DNA of 64,000 bases, from positions 4,650,001 through 4,714,000 of the forward strand of contig NC_039493.1 of the NCBI RefSeq assembly GCF_003590095.1, given 5' to 3'. The notes under the pieces are model-generated. The model was not told the origin of the DNA. It did no database searches and saw nothing but the letters and a program-made list of their open reading frames with translations. Positions 43,620-56,440 of the stretch are shown here, in pieces. A program made the position numbers and the translations under genes. This DNA comes from Trichoplusia ni (taxonomy: Eukaryota; Arthropoda; Insecta; Lepidoptera; Noctuidae). Position 1 is the first letter of the stretch, and every line of letters starts with the position of its first letter.

Positions 43620-45250
43620 TTACCAGTTCCAGCTCCGCAGGTTTGAACGGTGGGTCGTTTTCCGCAAGTTTTGCTATTTGCCCGGGATTACGCTCCGTCA
43701 ACGTGCGTATATGTTTTTGTTGTGGAGTATCTGTTATCTTGTTGTCTGCTGGATAGAAGGTCTCAGCGAGTAATTGCGACGATTGCTCTGGGCTCAGGGT
43801 TTCACCCGTTGTGTTGGTAAGGAGCGCGTCGTTTTCTCGCCTCGCTGTCTTCCTTAAGAACCTATAAATCCCGTCCCACATGCTTTCCCTGTCTTGTGTG
43901 GAATAGAATTCTTTCCAGCTTGTGGTGGCTGCGTCTGTGACTTGTGAGTTGTAATTTGCTTTCGTCATGTAGTACTCCTGAAGTGTGTGGTTTAGACGTG
44001 AAGGGGCCGCATTCCGAATTCTCCTCTTCTTCCTTAGGACATCCTTTCGGAGTTCCTCCAGCGAAGGGGACCACCAGGGTGGCTTGGAATCGAAATTGCG
44101 GGCCTTAAGCTTGGGTACTGCTTTCTCACAAGCTTGATGGATGGCAGAAGTATATTCGCTGATTATGGTCTCCATTTGCAGCGTTGTTTCTGTATTTTGG
44201 ATTCTGGACAGAGTTATGCCTTTTTCCTCAAGGAGCTGTTCTAGGTGCTCCTTAAACTCGGACCATTTCGCCTTTTTGGTGTTATAGATACGCGTGGAGG
44301 TGGGCCTTAAGGGTTCTAAGGGTTTCTCCAGGCGTATGGCAAAGGTAATTGCGTTGTAGTCCGATGACGTCAGGCTTCGGTCTACTTTCCAACCCTCGAT
44401 CCTGTTCAGGTGGGACATGCTGCACACGGTTACATCGACGATGCTCGTGTACAACCTATCCCCTCTGTACGTCTCGAAGGTGGGAGTCTGTCCGATGTTG
44501 AGGATATAGAGTTCCATTTCGCTGATAATTGAATTATACTCTGCGCCTCGGTGGTCTTCGGAGTTACTCCCCCACCACTGGCTCCAGGCGTTCACGTCTC
44601 CTCTTACAATGACGTTGGGTGTGTATTTTTGTGTTCTTGTGAGTATATGTTTGACTGTGTTTACGTATGGTGTTATATCTTGGTCGCCTTCGAAATAAAC
44701 CGACAGGACCGCAAACTTGATTGCCCCAACCTTTATTAATACGGCTGCAATGTTCTCGGTGACCAGCTGAGGGTCATGAATGACCTCCAGCTCGTCCCCG
44801 AAGACTATTACCGCCGCCTTGACAGGTTTCTGTCTGCCCAGGGTGCACTGGATGACTTGTGTGCCTGCGTTTTGCTTGAAGCATTCCGTTCTTCCTACGT
44901 AGGGTTCCTGAACGAGAGCTATCCTTACGTCTTTCCGCTGGGCCGCCATGTGGAGCTCTGTAGTTGCAAGTTTGGACCTTTGGAGGTTCGCTTGAATGAC
45001 CTGCAAACCTCGTGTCGAATTATTCCGAAGGTTGACCATTTTGTGTTGTGCTTGAGTGCCCTCCTCGTTAGCAGTACGTGATCCTAGACCTGGCTATACT
45101 GTCCCATTTCTGTCGTTCCGGGCAGTCTGCACTGTAGGAGGGGTGCTTCAATTCGTCCCCTTCCATCTTTACCCGGACGCAGTTCACGCATTTGGGGTCC
45201 TCGGGTATGATGTATTAATACCAGGACTCTCCTTATTAATGCCGGAGATG
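43620..45250 (-). pseudogene. R1-like LINE fragment: ORF1 zinc finger and ORF2 endonuclease
   Basis: 45250-45080 encodes the end of ORF1 with a CVNC..H....C zinc knuckle (PKCVNCVRVKMEGDELKH) and a stop. ORF2 starts MVNLRNNSTRGLQVIQANLQ at 45039. The endonuclease blocks are ANLQRSK, LVQEPYVG, VRGDVNAWSQWWGS and LTSSDYNAITF. The last normally has SDH, so the catalytic His is Tyr here, which should disable nicking. The frame continues to about 43620 (AELELVIKSKS), just before the reverse transcriptase would begin, and is then joined to unrelated sequence. GC content is higher than in the neighbours. Confidence 0.7.
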
Positions 45251-45439
45251 TTCTTTTTTTCATTCAACACACTGTTTCATTCTGAAGCCATTGTGGTACA
45301 TGATGAGTTTTTATGATGTTGCATATTGCTTTGTGACAATTTCACTAATAATCTATTTCGGTTTGCCAACACACTGTAACTTCAATTACTGTGATTTGAC
45401 GAACGAATCCACAAAAAGTAACAAAATACAGTTTTAGGT

Positions 45440-46210
45440 GCTCCTATTTCCTTCTATAGACTTTAAAATGAAAAAGTATTACTATAGCCCCACATTATGC
45501 GTATTTATGCGCATCACGCACGTGGAGAATTTCCCACGTTCAAAAAATTTGACGTATCACTTAATGAAACTAATGGAGCGAACAGACAGGGCTTTGAGCC
45601 GAATTGATTTTTTGCGCTAAGTCAAAGACATTACAAACTGGGTAAAGTGTTTTTTCTTGATGAAACATCAACTCAACGCAAACCACTCTTTCAAGATCGT
45701 AGAGAGACGGTAAAGCAGAATCAACCACCAAGGTACCCGAACGCAAAGGGCAAAGACTAATTTATTGTTCATGCAGGAACATCGTCAGGTTTTGTGCCCA
45801 ATTGTTTGCTGGCGTTCAAATCTGTAAAAACAACACAGTCCCATGAAGAAATGAATTTTAGAAGGTGGTTTTTAAATCTTTAAAATAATTTTAGTGAATC
45901 ACATATTGTTCAGATGGACAACGCTCCGTACCATTCAGTGCAAATAGACAAGGCATCTACGACGAGCAATTGTAAAATGGAAATTATTACTTGCCTGCAA
46001 AACAAGGGAAGAGAAGCCAACAACAGCATGCACAAGAAAGAATTGCTATGATTAGTAAGCATTCATAAACCCCGAACTCAAAAATATATTTTATATGAAA
46101 TTGCAAAGGAAATGGGCCACACCGTCATCCATTTACCACCATATCACTGCCATAACAATGCAATAGATCTAATCTGGGCTCAAGTCAAACGTTAGTGTTA
46201 TCTAAAAAAA
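45440..46210 (+). pseudogene. Sailor-like transposase 4, degraded
   Basis: The plus strand, with several stops, reads LMERTDRALSRIDFL, VFFLDETSTQRK (first D), FIVHAGTSSGFVPNCLLAF, QMDNAPYHSVQ (second D) and HLPPYHCHNNAIDLIWAQVK, where the final E has become D. I count 82 residues between second D and this position. It is a fourth member of the group in this window, in the opposite orientation to the others. No terminal repeats found. Confidence 0.7.
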
Positions 46211-46339
46211 ATACATCGAGTTCTTGTTTGAGTTTATTGCCTGTTCTTCTCATTGCGGTGTAACCGAATGGGCGGACGAACTATGTATTTGACGTTTGGA
46301 AAACATACTAAATATACCTAATTCTAAATAACACAATTT

Positions 46340-46560
46340 GATTTGATTCTTGTAGGGTTACATAGTGGTTTCTTAGGTTTACGCGAATATTAGACATTGA
46401 AATGAAACTACTTTTACGGATTTTATCGCGGTTTAATTTTAGATTTTAGTTCCCGACGTTTCGAAACCTTTGCAGGTATCATGGTCACGGGCAGACTGAG
46501 ATGGCGTTCGTCTTGACAGGAGATGTTGCTCGTTCTACCTTCATATTTTAATTTATTGAT
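46340..46560. repeat. Dispersed lepidopteran-type repeat
   Basis: It contains 'TTTAGTTCCCGACGTTTCG', then 'CTTTGCAGGTATCATGG' and 'CACGGGCAGACTGAGATGG', a phrase I know as a very frequent noncoding repeat in moth and butterfly genomes. No coding. 46211-46339 and 46561-46859 show nothing else. Confidence 0.55.
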
Positions 46561-46859
46561 ATTATTCATATTGTTATAATGTAGCACCGCCTTTCACAGC
46601 AAACAAAATGTTAACACTACTACACGATGCTTGTGTTCATGTAAAGACCGATGATTGGAAAAAAATAGTTGAGAGAACCAAAATTTTTTTTTAAAAGATT
46701 GGTAGCGCGATCTTCAGCTTGCTAACATATGTGGTCTAGAATTGATTATTATTCTTCAGGACCGCTCCAGCGATGAATCAGAATTTGAGTGTGACGTTGA
46801 TCTTGGATGTACACCTTTCGACAAATAAAATTGTAAATACCTTCTAATTCATTCAATTC

Positions 46860-47400
46860 CAGTTATGTTCAGGGCGGTCTTCTTACTTCTGATAAGACGC
46901 TCTCAGGCTTCACCTTTATGAGAACTGACAGGTGAGTTTAAGTTCCATGTTGTGCCAATATTAGTTAATCCATCGTTCACCTTACTCTTAGATTCCAGTA
47001 ACGATTTTCTCAATTCAACGTCTTCGCCACGCAGATTTGTACCATTATCGAGGTACATATATTGCGGCCAACTGCGTCGGGACGCCATCCTTCTTAACGC
47101 CATTATAAATGAGTCAGCTGTCAGTGATCGGACTTTTTCAATATGTACAGCGCGCACAGTCATGCAGGCAAACAATACTCCATACCGCTGCTCTCTGCGA
47201 CAAGCCTCACCGTAACTTCAATCGGCCCAAATAAGTCAACGCCGCAATGAGTAAACGGCCTCTTATGATGCGCCAACCTACTTTCAGGTAAGTTTGCCAT
47301 GCGCGGCGCGCCAGGCTTAGCCTTTTTTATACGACACACAAAACAGCCGGAAGCGATGGTACGTAGCATGGGTATTTTTGTCCGAGTTTATTGACCACGT
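46860..47400 (-). pseudogene. BEL/Pao retrotransposon integrase fragment
   Basis: The minus strand reads RTIASGCFVCRIKKAKP (zinc-finger C-x-x-C), RPFTHCGVDLFGPIEV (first catalytic D). After a frame change at about 47165 it continues ACMTVRAVHIEKVRSLTADS, FIMALRRMASRRSWP and YLDNGTNLRGE (second D, D-N-G-T-N). This is the integrase of BEL/Pao elements. Coding ends at about 46860; 47401-47541 shows no gene. Confidence 0.75.
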
Positions 47401-47541
47401 GTCGTTATTTCCGTGTGCAGTAAGCCGCTACATCATTTAATAATGTTGGTAAATGTGCTGAAATCACTTTTGATGTAGTAGAAATGCAATCGTTTATTAT
47501 TTGACTTGGTTTTTTCGTATTGTTATGAACATTGAACTATA

Positions 47542-49957
47542 TTACTAAAGTAACCGTCATGAGAAGCTATAAATTTTGTAAACAAGTGTTCAGGAGTTCA
47601 CAACATTTGGACCAACAAAAAAAATGAATTTGTTTAAGATTTAATGAATTATTAAGTAACAAATATTAATTAACATAAATATTATTTAAGAATAATTATT
47701 CGTCAGATTCAGATGTTTCCATTTCTGTGTCAGAATCAGTGACATGTATCACGAAGCTGTCTACAGTTTTATCAATCATCTCATCGATTTTGGAATAAAA
47801 ATTATCTTCTTCCTTGATAACATGCTCCACACAACGCTTCCAATTTTCCGAAGTAATCTGCTGCAGTCCCTCTTGTAATAATTGTTTTACCTCGTCAAAT
47901 TTAAAATTTGTATTTTTGCGAGCAACATATCCTTTTACGTTGGCCCAAATTAGCTCAATTGGATTAAGCTCACAATGATATGGCGGGAGTCTCAATACTT
48001 CCACCTTATATTTTTTTGCAAGCTCGTCCACTACATAAGTTTTAAAATTGTCTTTAACATTTTTTACTTTTAGCAGTAATTCAGTCTTAATTTCATTGTC
48101 GTCGTAAGAAATATTCTTACTTACAAGCCAATTTTGTATATCATTTTTTTTCCAGGCAGTAGTAGGAATTCTTTCAAGACGCCTTGAGTGGTATGGTGCA
48201 TTGTCCATTACCACTACTGCATTTTCTCCAAGTTTTGGAGAACGTTTCGAACCATTGTTCAAAATGTGTTGCATCCATTGATTCATGGTAATCTCCCGTC
48301 TTCTTGCATTCAAATATATTTTCACCGCCCTCTACAAAACCGTTCTCATTGCCGATATGGGTAATTATTAATCGTTTACCTTTTGACGTTGGGTTACGTG
48401 CACCAATGCTAAGTCCTTCTAGGAAAGCCTGCTTCTTACTTTTAACTTGTTTGTCTACCCAAGTTTTATTTACGGTATGTCCTGTAAAAACAATTAAACA
48501 TTTGTTAATTAGCGTCTTGCGCAGTAAAAGAGTTGAAGTACATTATTATTAATACACACTTGTGATAGCCCTTAAGAACTAATGTCTCAAGGTCGGCGGC
48601 GCGTGGGTTATATTTATTTTGCAAATAGATTTGCAGTATCATACACATCACTTCACGGTAAAGGCGACGGTATTTGCTTACAATCAGGCGAACCGTATGG
48701 TAGTCTGCCGTTTCACTGCAATAAAAAAAAACACACTAACCTGCATTCACCCATGTCTCATCCATGTAAAATATCTGGCGATTTTGTTGTCTATAGTCTT
48801 TAATAGATTTCAAATATTTTCGCCGCCATATTGTTATGTCATCTCTATCAATAAGTGCGTTATTTCGCTGTCGTTTTATATATTTAAAGTTTAAATGCTT
48901 TATTAGCCGCCTGAGAGTTGTTTCGCTAAAATTTGGCATATCTTCATCGTCATTGACTGCCTGAAGAATCTTGGGAATTGTTGGTAATTGGCCATTTAAA
49001 AAGAAACTGTGAATTTTTTTCCTAATTACGGATTTATCAAAATCGTCTACTTTCTGATAAAATTTAGGCCTGTCTTTAGACTTGATAGGTGATTTTATTC
49101 CCTCTTCTGATTTATATTCTTTTAATATATTATACACAGATGCTATGCCAATTCCCAAAATCGATGCTGTTTTTTTATTTATTTCGGTTTTGTAGGGATA
49201 TTCATTCGATGGCCAATTTTCTTTCACGTACTTATATACGTTGATCACCATATTTTTCTCATTAACCGTAAAGCTCGTCACCTGTAAAAATCACCGGTAG
49301 TCACTTGTCACACGAAGCTCAAGCTATATCTCCAGGTATACCAATTAACCTAACCAATTACTTCACAATTTAAAACCTACTTCTAATATTAACCTTAAGT
49401 TTCCAAAGATTAGCGCGTTTGAACAAACAACTCTTTCTTTTTACTTATTATATATTTTAGATAAATTGTATTACGCACCTTTTGACGTTTTTTTCGTGGC
49501 GAATTTATTTCCTTAGATGTACTGGCTACTGGCTCCATTATACGTAATAACAAATAAAATTAACGCAACAATTAAAGTAACAACAATAAAAAAGTGATAA
49601 CGAAACAATAACAAAATTAACAATAACAACCAGATCCGCGATATATGCAAAGCAATGAAACAAACTCGTACGCATTCGAAACTCGAATGATGCGTTTATT
49701 TCAAAATGGCGTCCCGATAGTTCACAATCCCTGCGACGGACGCGTTCCGGTACCAAGAAACACAAACGATAGCGCTTTGCGTCGTTAAAATATGATCCGA
49801 CTAAATTAAATAGGTTGTTACTTTCATATAACCCGTCTATATTTCATGTCGATTGAATATGGTCAATTTATTATTATCTCGCAGTATAAAATGTTTACTT
49901 AGTAAAAGATGTTTGTTTACATAATTTATAGCTTCTCGTGACGGGTACTTTAACGTA
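47542..49957 (-). mobile_element. Sailor-like element 3, near complete
   Basis: About 2.4 kb. The left terminal region TAAAGTAACCGTCATGAGAA and the inverse of the right (TAAAGTACCCGTCACGAGAA) continue as matching inverted repeats through 'AAGCTATAAATT.TGTAAACAA', over 40 bases. TA dinucleotides flank both ends (about 47540 and 49958). It contains a three-exon transposase. A piece of the RTE/SINE-like repeat (49388-49470) lies in intron 1. Confidence 0.8.
47696..49538 (-). pseudogene. Sailor-like transposase 3, three exons, one frameshift
   Basis: Exons 49538-49479 (MEPVASTSKEINSPRKKRQK), 49281-48741 and 48481-47696, all GT-AG with agreeing phases. Exon 2 has YPYKTEINKKTASILGIGIA (helix-turn-helix), LIKHLNFKYIKRQRN and YMDETWVNAG (first D). 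Exon 3 has NKTWVDKQVK and GKRLIITHIGNENGFVEGG, then a one-base shift at about 48250, VVVMDNAPYHSRR (second D) and LPPYHCELNPIELIW (E). I count 82 residues between second D and E. The acidic tail ends SESDE. Only one base change keeps the 460-residue frame from being open. Confidence 0.85.
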
Positions 49958-50480
49958 TAGAACAGACACCGCGAACTAATAATTTGCTTCATTTCGAACC
50001 AGAGTATGATTTAGAACCAGAGTTCGCTGTAGCGCTAAAACAATATTTATGTCGTCTAACCTAACTATTAATACATGCAGCGCTAGACCGCTAAAGGGAT
50101 TAGTTTTCTCGCGACTAAAACGTCATAAGCGCCAGGAATTTCATGGCGCTTACGCGTATCGTTCAACGTGATATAACAATACGTCACTCTTCTAGATTTT
50201 ACACCGCAGAAGCGACACAGCTTTTGTGCCTACAGTAAACCGGGACGTGAATTGCCGGACGGTGAATTGGAACGAAACTTTAAAATGGATTATAACGTTA
50301 AAATAATATAGTTTTTAGTCAACAACGGTACTTGATTTTTAAGTATAACACAGTAAATACACTAGAGATCTTTTTAATGTAAAAATCCATTTTAGTTTCG
50401 ATCCGATTTTCCCCTGCAGTCCTATTCAAATCCGTTTTACGATACTTTAATGTAAAATTCTGCGTTATCTATATATACAT
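49958..50480. other. No gene seen
   Basis: Spacer between Sailor-like element 3 and the 6.4-kb element, AT-rich. Nothing beyond a short inverted 'GGCGCTTA' pair near 50130-50160 that I would not interpret. Confidence 0.4.
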
Positions 50481-50734
50481 CGTGATTTTTTAGTCGTCTT
50501 ACAAAAGCAGCCCAGTTCATGTATCCAATGAATAGAACACGTTCATGATAAAAAATAGGTATTTGGGTGAATTTCAACAGGTCCAATAAAATCTTCATTT
50601 CCGTGGATTTTTTATTCTTTAACTTTAGAAGAAGAAAAAATAGTGTTTAGTCAAGTTTTTGATAAGATATGCAGTTTTGCTTAATATCTAGCCGATAGCT
50701 TAAAAAACTAACGAGATATACAAGATTGAAAATT

Positions 50735-50845
50735 CGGTGCCACGGCGATGAAACATGCATGCACGGCAATGAAAACTGTGTCCATGGCAATGAAAGAATT
50801 GCCACGGGAATGATAAAATCCATCCACGGTAATGAAAAAAATCGT
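50735..50845 (+). repeat. Subterminal CACGGNRATGAAA array, left
   Basis: Five copies at about 20-23-base spacing: near 50737 (CCACGGCGATGAAA), 50760, 50783, 50806 and 50825, plus one inverted copy at about 50603 (TTTCATTTCCGTGG in part). The regular spacing, two helical turns, fits binding sites for the element's transposase. Confidence 0.75.
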
Positions 50846-51520
50846 TACTATCCTTACTAATATGATAAATGTGAAAGTGTGGATGTTTGTTACTCGATCA
50901 CGCAAAAACGGGTGAACAGATTTGGATACAATTTGGCATGCATATAGCCGTTGACATGAAAAAGAAAGGCTACCTTTTATCCCGATTTTTGAAACAGTTC
51001 CCGAGGGAATATTGAAAAGGTGTGTAAAAGCAATAAGACCACTTAGGGGATGTATTTCTATGGAAACGGGGACCACCGGACTCTGTAAACTGAAACCAAT
51101 GCAGATGGAGTTGCGGGCAACAGCTAGTTAACTACATACAGATTCATCTCTGTTTCGAAGAGGGAAAAGCATACAGAACAAACAAACTCTTTTGACCCTT
51201 TTGGCAATCTTTTCGCAGCGGAGTAAAATTAAAGAAAAAGTTAATAGAATCAAAGCAACATAATCATTTATTGGTCTTCAATCTAAGTCTTCATCACAAA
51301 AATTAACAAATACTTTTACTTTTACAAAGTGGGTATGCAACAGCTATTGCCAACTATATAAACTACACAATGAGATTACTATTTGAGAGTAAACAATAAG
51401 AAACATTTATAAAAATCTAGATAAAACGAAGGCCTACCTAATCACAGCATTATTATCAACATATTTTTTTACATTTTCCTTATCAAGTCTTGTAAAACAA
51501 ACTTACGGTAATGGATTTAA

Positions 51521-51600
51521 CAAGTTTACACCTTTAGTCTATGGTTAATTTTGAGAAGCAAGCAAGATAGATAAACCATACAAAAGGGTGTAAACTTGGT
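51521..51600. repeat. Short hairpin
   Basis: 'AAGTTTACACCTTTAGT' and about 30 bases later its imperfect inverse 'CAAAAGGGTGTAAACTT'. It could fold as a stem-loop or be a very short insertion. Meaning unknown. Confidence 0.5.
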
Positions 51601-52146
51601 AATCCCAGCATAAAAAAAATGCTTTCTAACTTATATCTAACAAATAACAGTAACAATATAGCTCTGTTAACAGTCGTTTTAAACTTCACCCGTCTCATTA
51701 TTAAAGTATCGTTAATTCTATTTCAAAGATATGTTATTCATCACAAACACAAACATCACAAATCAAAATGGTATACCTATTCATAAAATTGTACGTCGTA
51801 AACTGTAGCAAGTACCTAATATGCATTTAAAAAATATCTTACTCTTAAAAAAATATCAGCCTTTCATGATTATAATGAATAATCTAAAATCTTAACCTAA
51901 GAACACAAGTCAATATGAGTGTATGGCACTAGGAAATTCAGCCTTTCGAGTTTATCTTACAGCTATTTTACCCTAATCTATGAGCCTACCTAAATCACAA
52001 TAAGGAACTTCTTTGGCGGTCTCAATTATTCAATATGTAATCAAAGTAAAATTAAATTTAAGTATCATAATATAATATAATATATATATATATATATATT
52101 TAATATAATCAAATGTAATTTAATAAAAATCAAGTAAACTTTAGCT

Positions 52147-54818
52147 TTATTTAAAAAATCTCTTCGTCGTCGGTATCAATTTGGGTAAAAAAAGTACTTC
52201 TTTTTTTAGGTTTAATGTTGAATATACCATCATCAGAATCACTACTATACTTAAGTCTATATTTGCTTTTTTTGATGTTTTAGTAAGGTTTTCCTCCAAA
52301 GTACAAGATTTTTCCAACTCTTTTAAAATTTCAGACTCAACATTACATAAGAATGAGGACGATGGTAGTACACTAACACCACTACAGTTTAAATCAACAA
52401 CATCATAATTTTCTAAAAAATTATTATCAAACTGAGGAGGAGCTTTTGTTGTAGTAGTTGAGGATTTTTGAGCCAATACAAGTTTATCAGTTAATTTGAC
52501 TGGACGCATATTACGGAGAGATTTTTGTGTATATCTAGTGCGATTTAATGAGCGTGCAATAGGATTTGAGGTCTGGAGTTTAGACGAAAAGTCATAAAAT
52601 CCTAAGTGATTTCCATGAGGGCATTCTTTGACAATTCCAAGACAATCTTTATTTGTGCAAGATAAACGACGCAATGCTAAACGGTTGCCTGATTCTGCAG
52701 CCCAAACAACTTGGTGGACTTTTAAAGTACCTGGAAAAGGTTTCAAATTGTCTGGTAGTAACCAGTCCTTTTCAGTCACCTCATAATCTTCCACGAGCTT
52801 TATTTTAACGCCCGTAACTGAGGACTGCAAAGCATTTACGAATGAGTTAAGATCAGGAATGTCTCCCTGTGATGCAACGTATCGATCTGCAGTTCTCTTT
52901 AAGAGTCCACCAACGCCATCTGGAGCACCTTTGCCGTGTCCACATTCGCAATAATTCCAAACTACATTAGTGATTGAAGGAATATAAACAGAAAGACGAG
53001 ACATTATATAAAATATTTTTTTGTTTCGATATTGTCCCGAAGGAGAATCCGAAACTATGATCAGGTTTTGAACCAAAGGTATTGTTTGTTCTATTTCAGT
53101 CAAAATTGGAATTAAATGTGCCCATACTGCAGCAGCATCGTGTCGTAAAGATGTACTTATAGTGGAAAAGCATTGGGTTTTTGTCGCATGACCATCAATA
53201 TTAAAATAAAGAACTGCTGTGTGTAGAGTAAACTGCTTTCTACTACCACCAAAGTGTACCGACTGAATTTCAGAATTATATTTAGCACTATAATTTTCAC
53301 TAAAATCTATGTGTATAAGACAATCATTCTTAGTTAAATTTTGCTTAATTTTTTTAACTGCATCGGTCTGATTACGGATGTTTGCACAATGATAAAGGAA
53401 TGGTTTAAGATTAGTTTCAAATTGTTTTATGAGTATTAACGGTTCACGTGATGTCGTACTTTTTCGACGGTGATGGCAGTTTTCTCAATTCCGTTTTTAA
53501 TATATGAATTTTTCTGATTTTGCCAGGCCCAGTATACAACCTTTTCCGAGTTATCAATTTCTTGGTACATGACATGTCTGTTTTTGCACGTAGCACACTT
53601 TCTTTGTAAACATTCTAAATTATAAATATCGCAACACATGCTCTTAATGACGTCACTTGTCGAATTTTCTTTTATAAAATTATTCTTTTTTAGACATTCA
53701 GTTAGCAGATCCATGTTTTCGTGTTTCTGACACAAGCAAGTATTGCGCATATTTATTTTTGGTTGTACCACCCAAAATGGTCTCAAACGTGAAAACGTTA
53801 CGTAGCTAATAGGTGGATAGCCAGACTCCATGTATTTTCTGTGTAAATTTTTTATAGTATCTGTCATTAAACGTTTCTGTTTCCTTGTTCCATTTCTTGT
53901 TATTACGTCTTTTTTTCCTGGACACATGCTCGAATTTTCATCATCTTCAAAGAATTTTAATACAATATGGCGGATTCGTGTTTGTTTTTGGTTACCTGTA
54001 TCGCTCTTATCATTTAAATCTATTTCCGACTGATTTTCTTTTCTTCTATTCGTAGTTTCTTTGGTAGTTTCATCTTTTCCTTTCTTACTAAGCCTTTCGA
54101 ACCGTTTCTTATATAAGTTCCTTTCGCGGACAACACGAGCCATTTTTTTTTGTAACGCAATAAGTTGGGAGTGTTTAGATTTTTGGTATCGCCGAAACTT
54201 TTGTTGCAAATCTCGTTGAAATTTTAACGTGGCTGTAGAAGAGTTTGATGCTGGACTATCAGGACGTAATGTAGAATCTATACCGTTATTTGGTGGTAGT
54301 TGAGGTGATCCTAGCGGTGTGTGTTTAGGAGTACTTGTGGCCAAAAAGTTTGAGCTACTTGCTCCGACCTGCAAACTGTCACAGTAATTCCAGTTTGGTT
54401 TTAAAGATTCAAGACGCGCGCTACGTCTACTTATTGGTGTCATCGGCATGTTATCATTGGAAGCTACATGAGGTAACCCAATATTATTTTCAATTGGCTT
54501 CGACGTTGATGTTCCACCATATTCAACATCATAGGTAACATTTTGAGGTGTGTTCTTACAAAAAGTTTCTGTTTTTTTTTTATAAGAAGCAAGGGCACTC
54601 ACTAAGTTTTTTTTGCGAAGACTCCGAAGCTTTGAAGCAGTCATTGCACTTCGAGGAACAATTACTCCTGCATCCTTCTTTTTTGCATATCTTTCTCTTT
54701 CTTTTCTTAAATACTCCTCAAGTAATACCGGGTTGTTTCTTATTTTTTCACGTCGCTTTTGTTCGGACAATCTTTTTCTTTCCTTTCTCTCCTCTGCCGA
54801 CAGTTTCGGTTTAGGCAT
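52147..54818 (-). pseudogene. Large transposase of the 6.4-kb element, one frameshift
   Basis: From ATG 54818 (MPKPKLSAEERKERKRLSEQ) about 460 codons run to 53436. One base is missing in an A run at about 53450, after which about 430 codons continue in the next frame to 52147. The N-terminus is highly basic and coiled. Then come KRLMTDTIKNLHRKYMESGY, FSRLRPFWVVQP, a Cys/His-rich segment (NTCLCQKHENMD and CC...C...C..C), CLIHIDFSENYSAKYNSEIQ, LIIVSDSPSGQYRNKKIF and CGHGKGAPDGVGGLLKRTAD. The D in HIDFSENY, the D in VSDSPSGQ and a later acidic residue would fit a DDE/D core. I recall similar proteins in Sola-type elements, but the class is not certain. A transposase acting on the ends at 50481 and 56903. 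Confidence 0.7.
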
Positions 54819-55719
54819 CTTGGCATTCTAGACATAATCAATCCATTATTACGACTATAATTAGACAGGGTACAGTGGTGAAACACTAACAATATTCAAG
54901 AAGAATCGGTATTCGATTGTCATTATAAATATATATAAAAAAAAATATTTTTCCTTCCTTATAAATAAATAAAGTGTGGAAAGAATGTAACCAACTCCAC
55001 AAAAACAGCCCTGAAAATCAAAAAATAAACTATTACATCAGCTATTTGATGATAGTTATCTGAACTATATAGATGACTATACGAGTAACTATATAAAATC
55101 AGTCAATTTTTTTACCCGACCCGTTCGCGCCGCGCGTAATCTAAATGTTAATGTAAAGTTTAAAGTGCATTTGAAAATGTTAAAAGTGATCCATCGCAAA
55201 CGCGGGCTTAACGACGACATACATCAAAATAATGTTCTATAATATTGTACACCATAAAATGATCTACAAAATAGTCTCAGACACCATATGTCTATCTTTT
55301 AACATTGACTCACAATTACCATTCTTTTGGCTATTGACTTTATTTCAAAACAAAATATTTTTGCGAAGCTGTTTTGTGGGGAGTGGTCCTTATCCTTATC
55401 AAATAAATACGATCACTGTGACAAGTATTCAATTTTTCTTTCAAACGCTTATTCCAATGTTGTTTCATAACGATTGTATGAATGCTTATTAAAATAAAGA
55501 ACGTTAAAGAAATTCTGTATCGTATATTATAGCACCCGTGCGAAGCCGGGGCGGTGCGCTAGTTTGTTTACAACCGCGTAAAATACTACGCATAAAAATG
55601 AAAAAAAAAAATGAATGTCTGTCATGTGATGGAGTGTCAAGTGTATATCATTTTGTAAGGTGAACGTGGAAAAATTTTTTAGTAGTTTAATGTACAATAA
55701 AGATCCTTTTTTTTAATCA

Positions 55720-56440
55720 TGCCATGGCGATGAAAACATAAGCCACGGAAATGAAACACGTTGCCACGGTAATGAAACAAAACCGTTTTACAAGACACGG
55801 CAATGAAAATTTTTTCATTCCCGTGGATTTTTTTTCATTACCATAGCAAATTTTGTCCACGGAAACCACGGCAATGAGAGCACGGCGATGAAAATCAAGG
55901 AGTTTACATCAATTTACTAAAAAACTGTTAATAATTCACAGAAATTAAAACATCACAAATAAACGTACAATAAATGGCATTGTATCGAAGGCTCAATCAA
56001 GATTAAAAACTTATTAGAATAAAAGTTAGACCTAGCCACGGCGATGAAAGAAAAAATGTCCAGTGCCAAAAAAATCGAATACTTACAATTATGGCGCGAA
56101 AACCGATGCACTTGCACGCGTCGTTCCGCGTCGAGCCCTTCGACGACACTAATACGCAACGTTTAACGCACAGCGGGGGGACGCGAACCGTTAGAATGCG
56201 CACTATACTGAAATATGTTTAGGACACGGCGATGAAAGGTAGTTCTGGGACAAACGGTTTTGTGTTAACCATACGTTACATTGTTTAAATATTTGAATAA
56301 ATGTACTCCGTGGCAATACTTTAACTATTCACGAATAAAATGAAATTAAGTTTTTATATAAATAACGATACATTTTTTATCAATGAGGTATTTAATACAT
56401 CAAGGTGACTTGTGGACAAACACGGAAATGAAAGATTTTG
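55720..56440 (+). repeat. Subterminal CACGGNRATGAAA array, right
   Basis: Copies at about 55724, 55742, 55763, 55797, 55878, 55893, 56036, 56225 and 56430 read (C)CACGGMRATGAAA. Two inverted copies (TTTCATTCCCGTGG at about 55815 and 'TTTCATTACCATAG' at about 55832) face them. The same motif as in the left array, less regular. Confidence 0.75.

Noticed and set aside
43318..43773. Plus-strand 157-codon frame as a secreted or glycine-rich protein
   Set aside because: It is antisense to an equally open minus frame and begins in a simple GGGATTGG repeat; coding strand not decidable.
44551..45316. Plus-strand frames rich in Val, Leu and Phe
   Set aside because: They are antisense to the R1-like ORF2 and show no family pattern.
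53430..53460. Programmed -1 frameshifting in the 6.4-kb element's gene
   Set aside because: No slippery heptamer is visible and similar homopolymer breaks occur in unrelated genes here; a plain indel is simpler.
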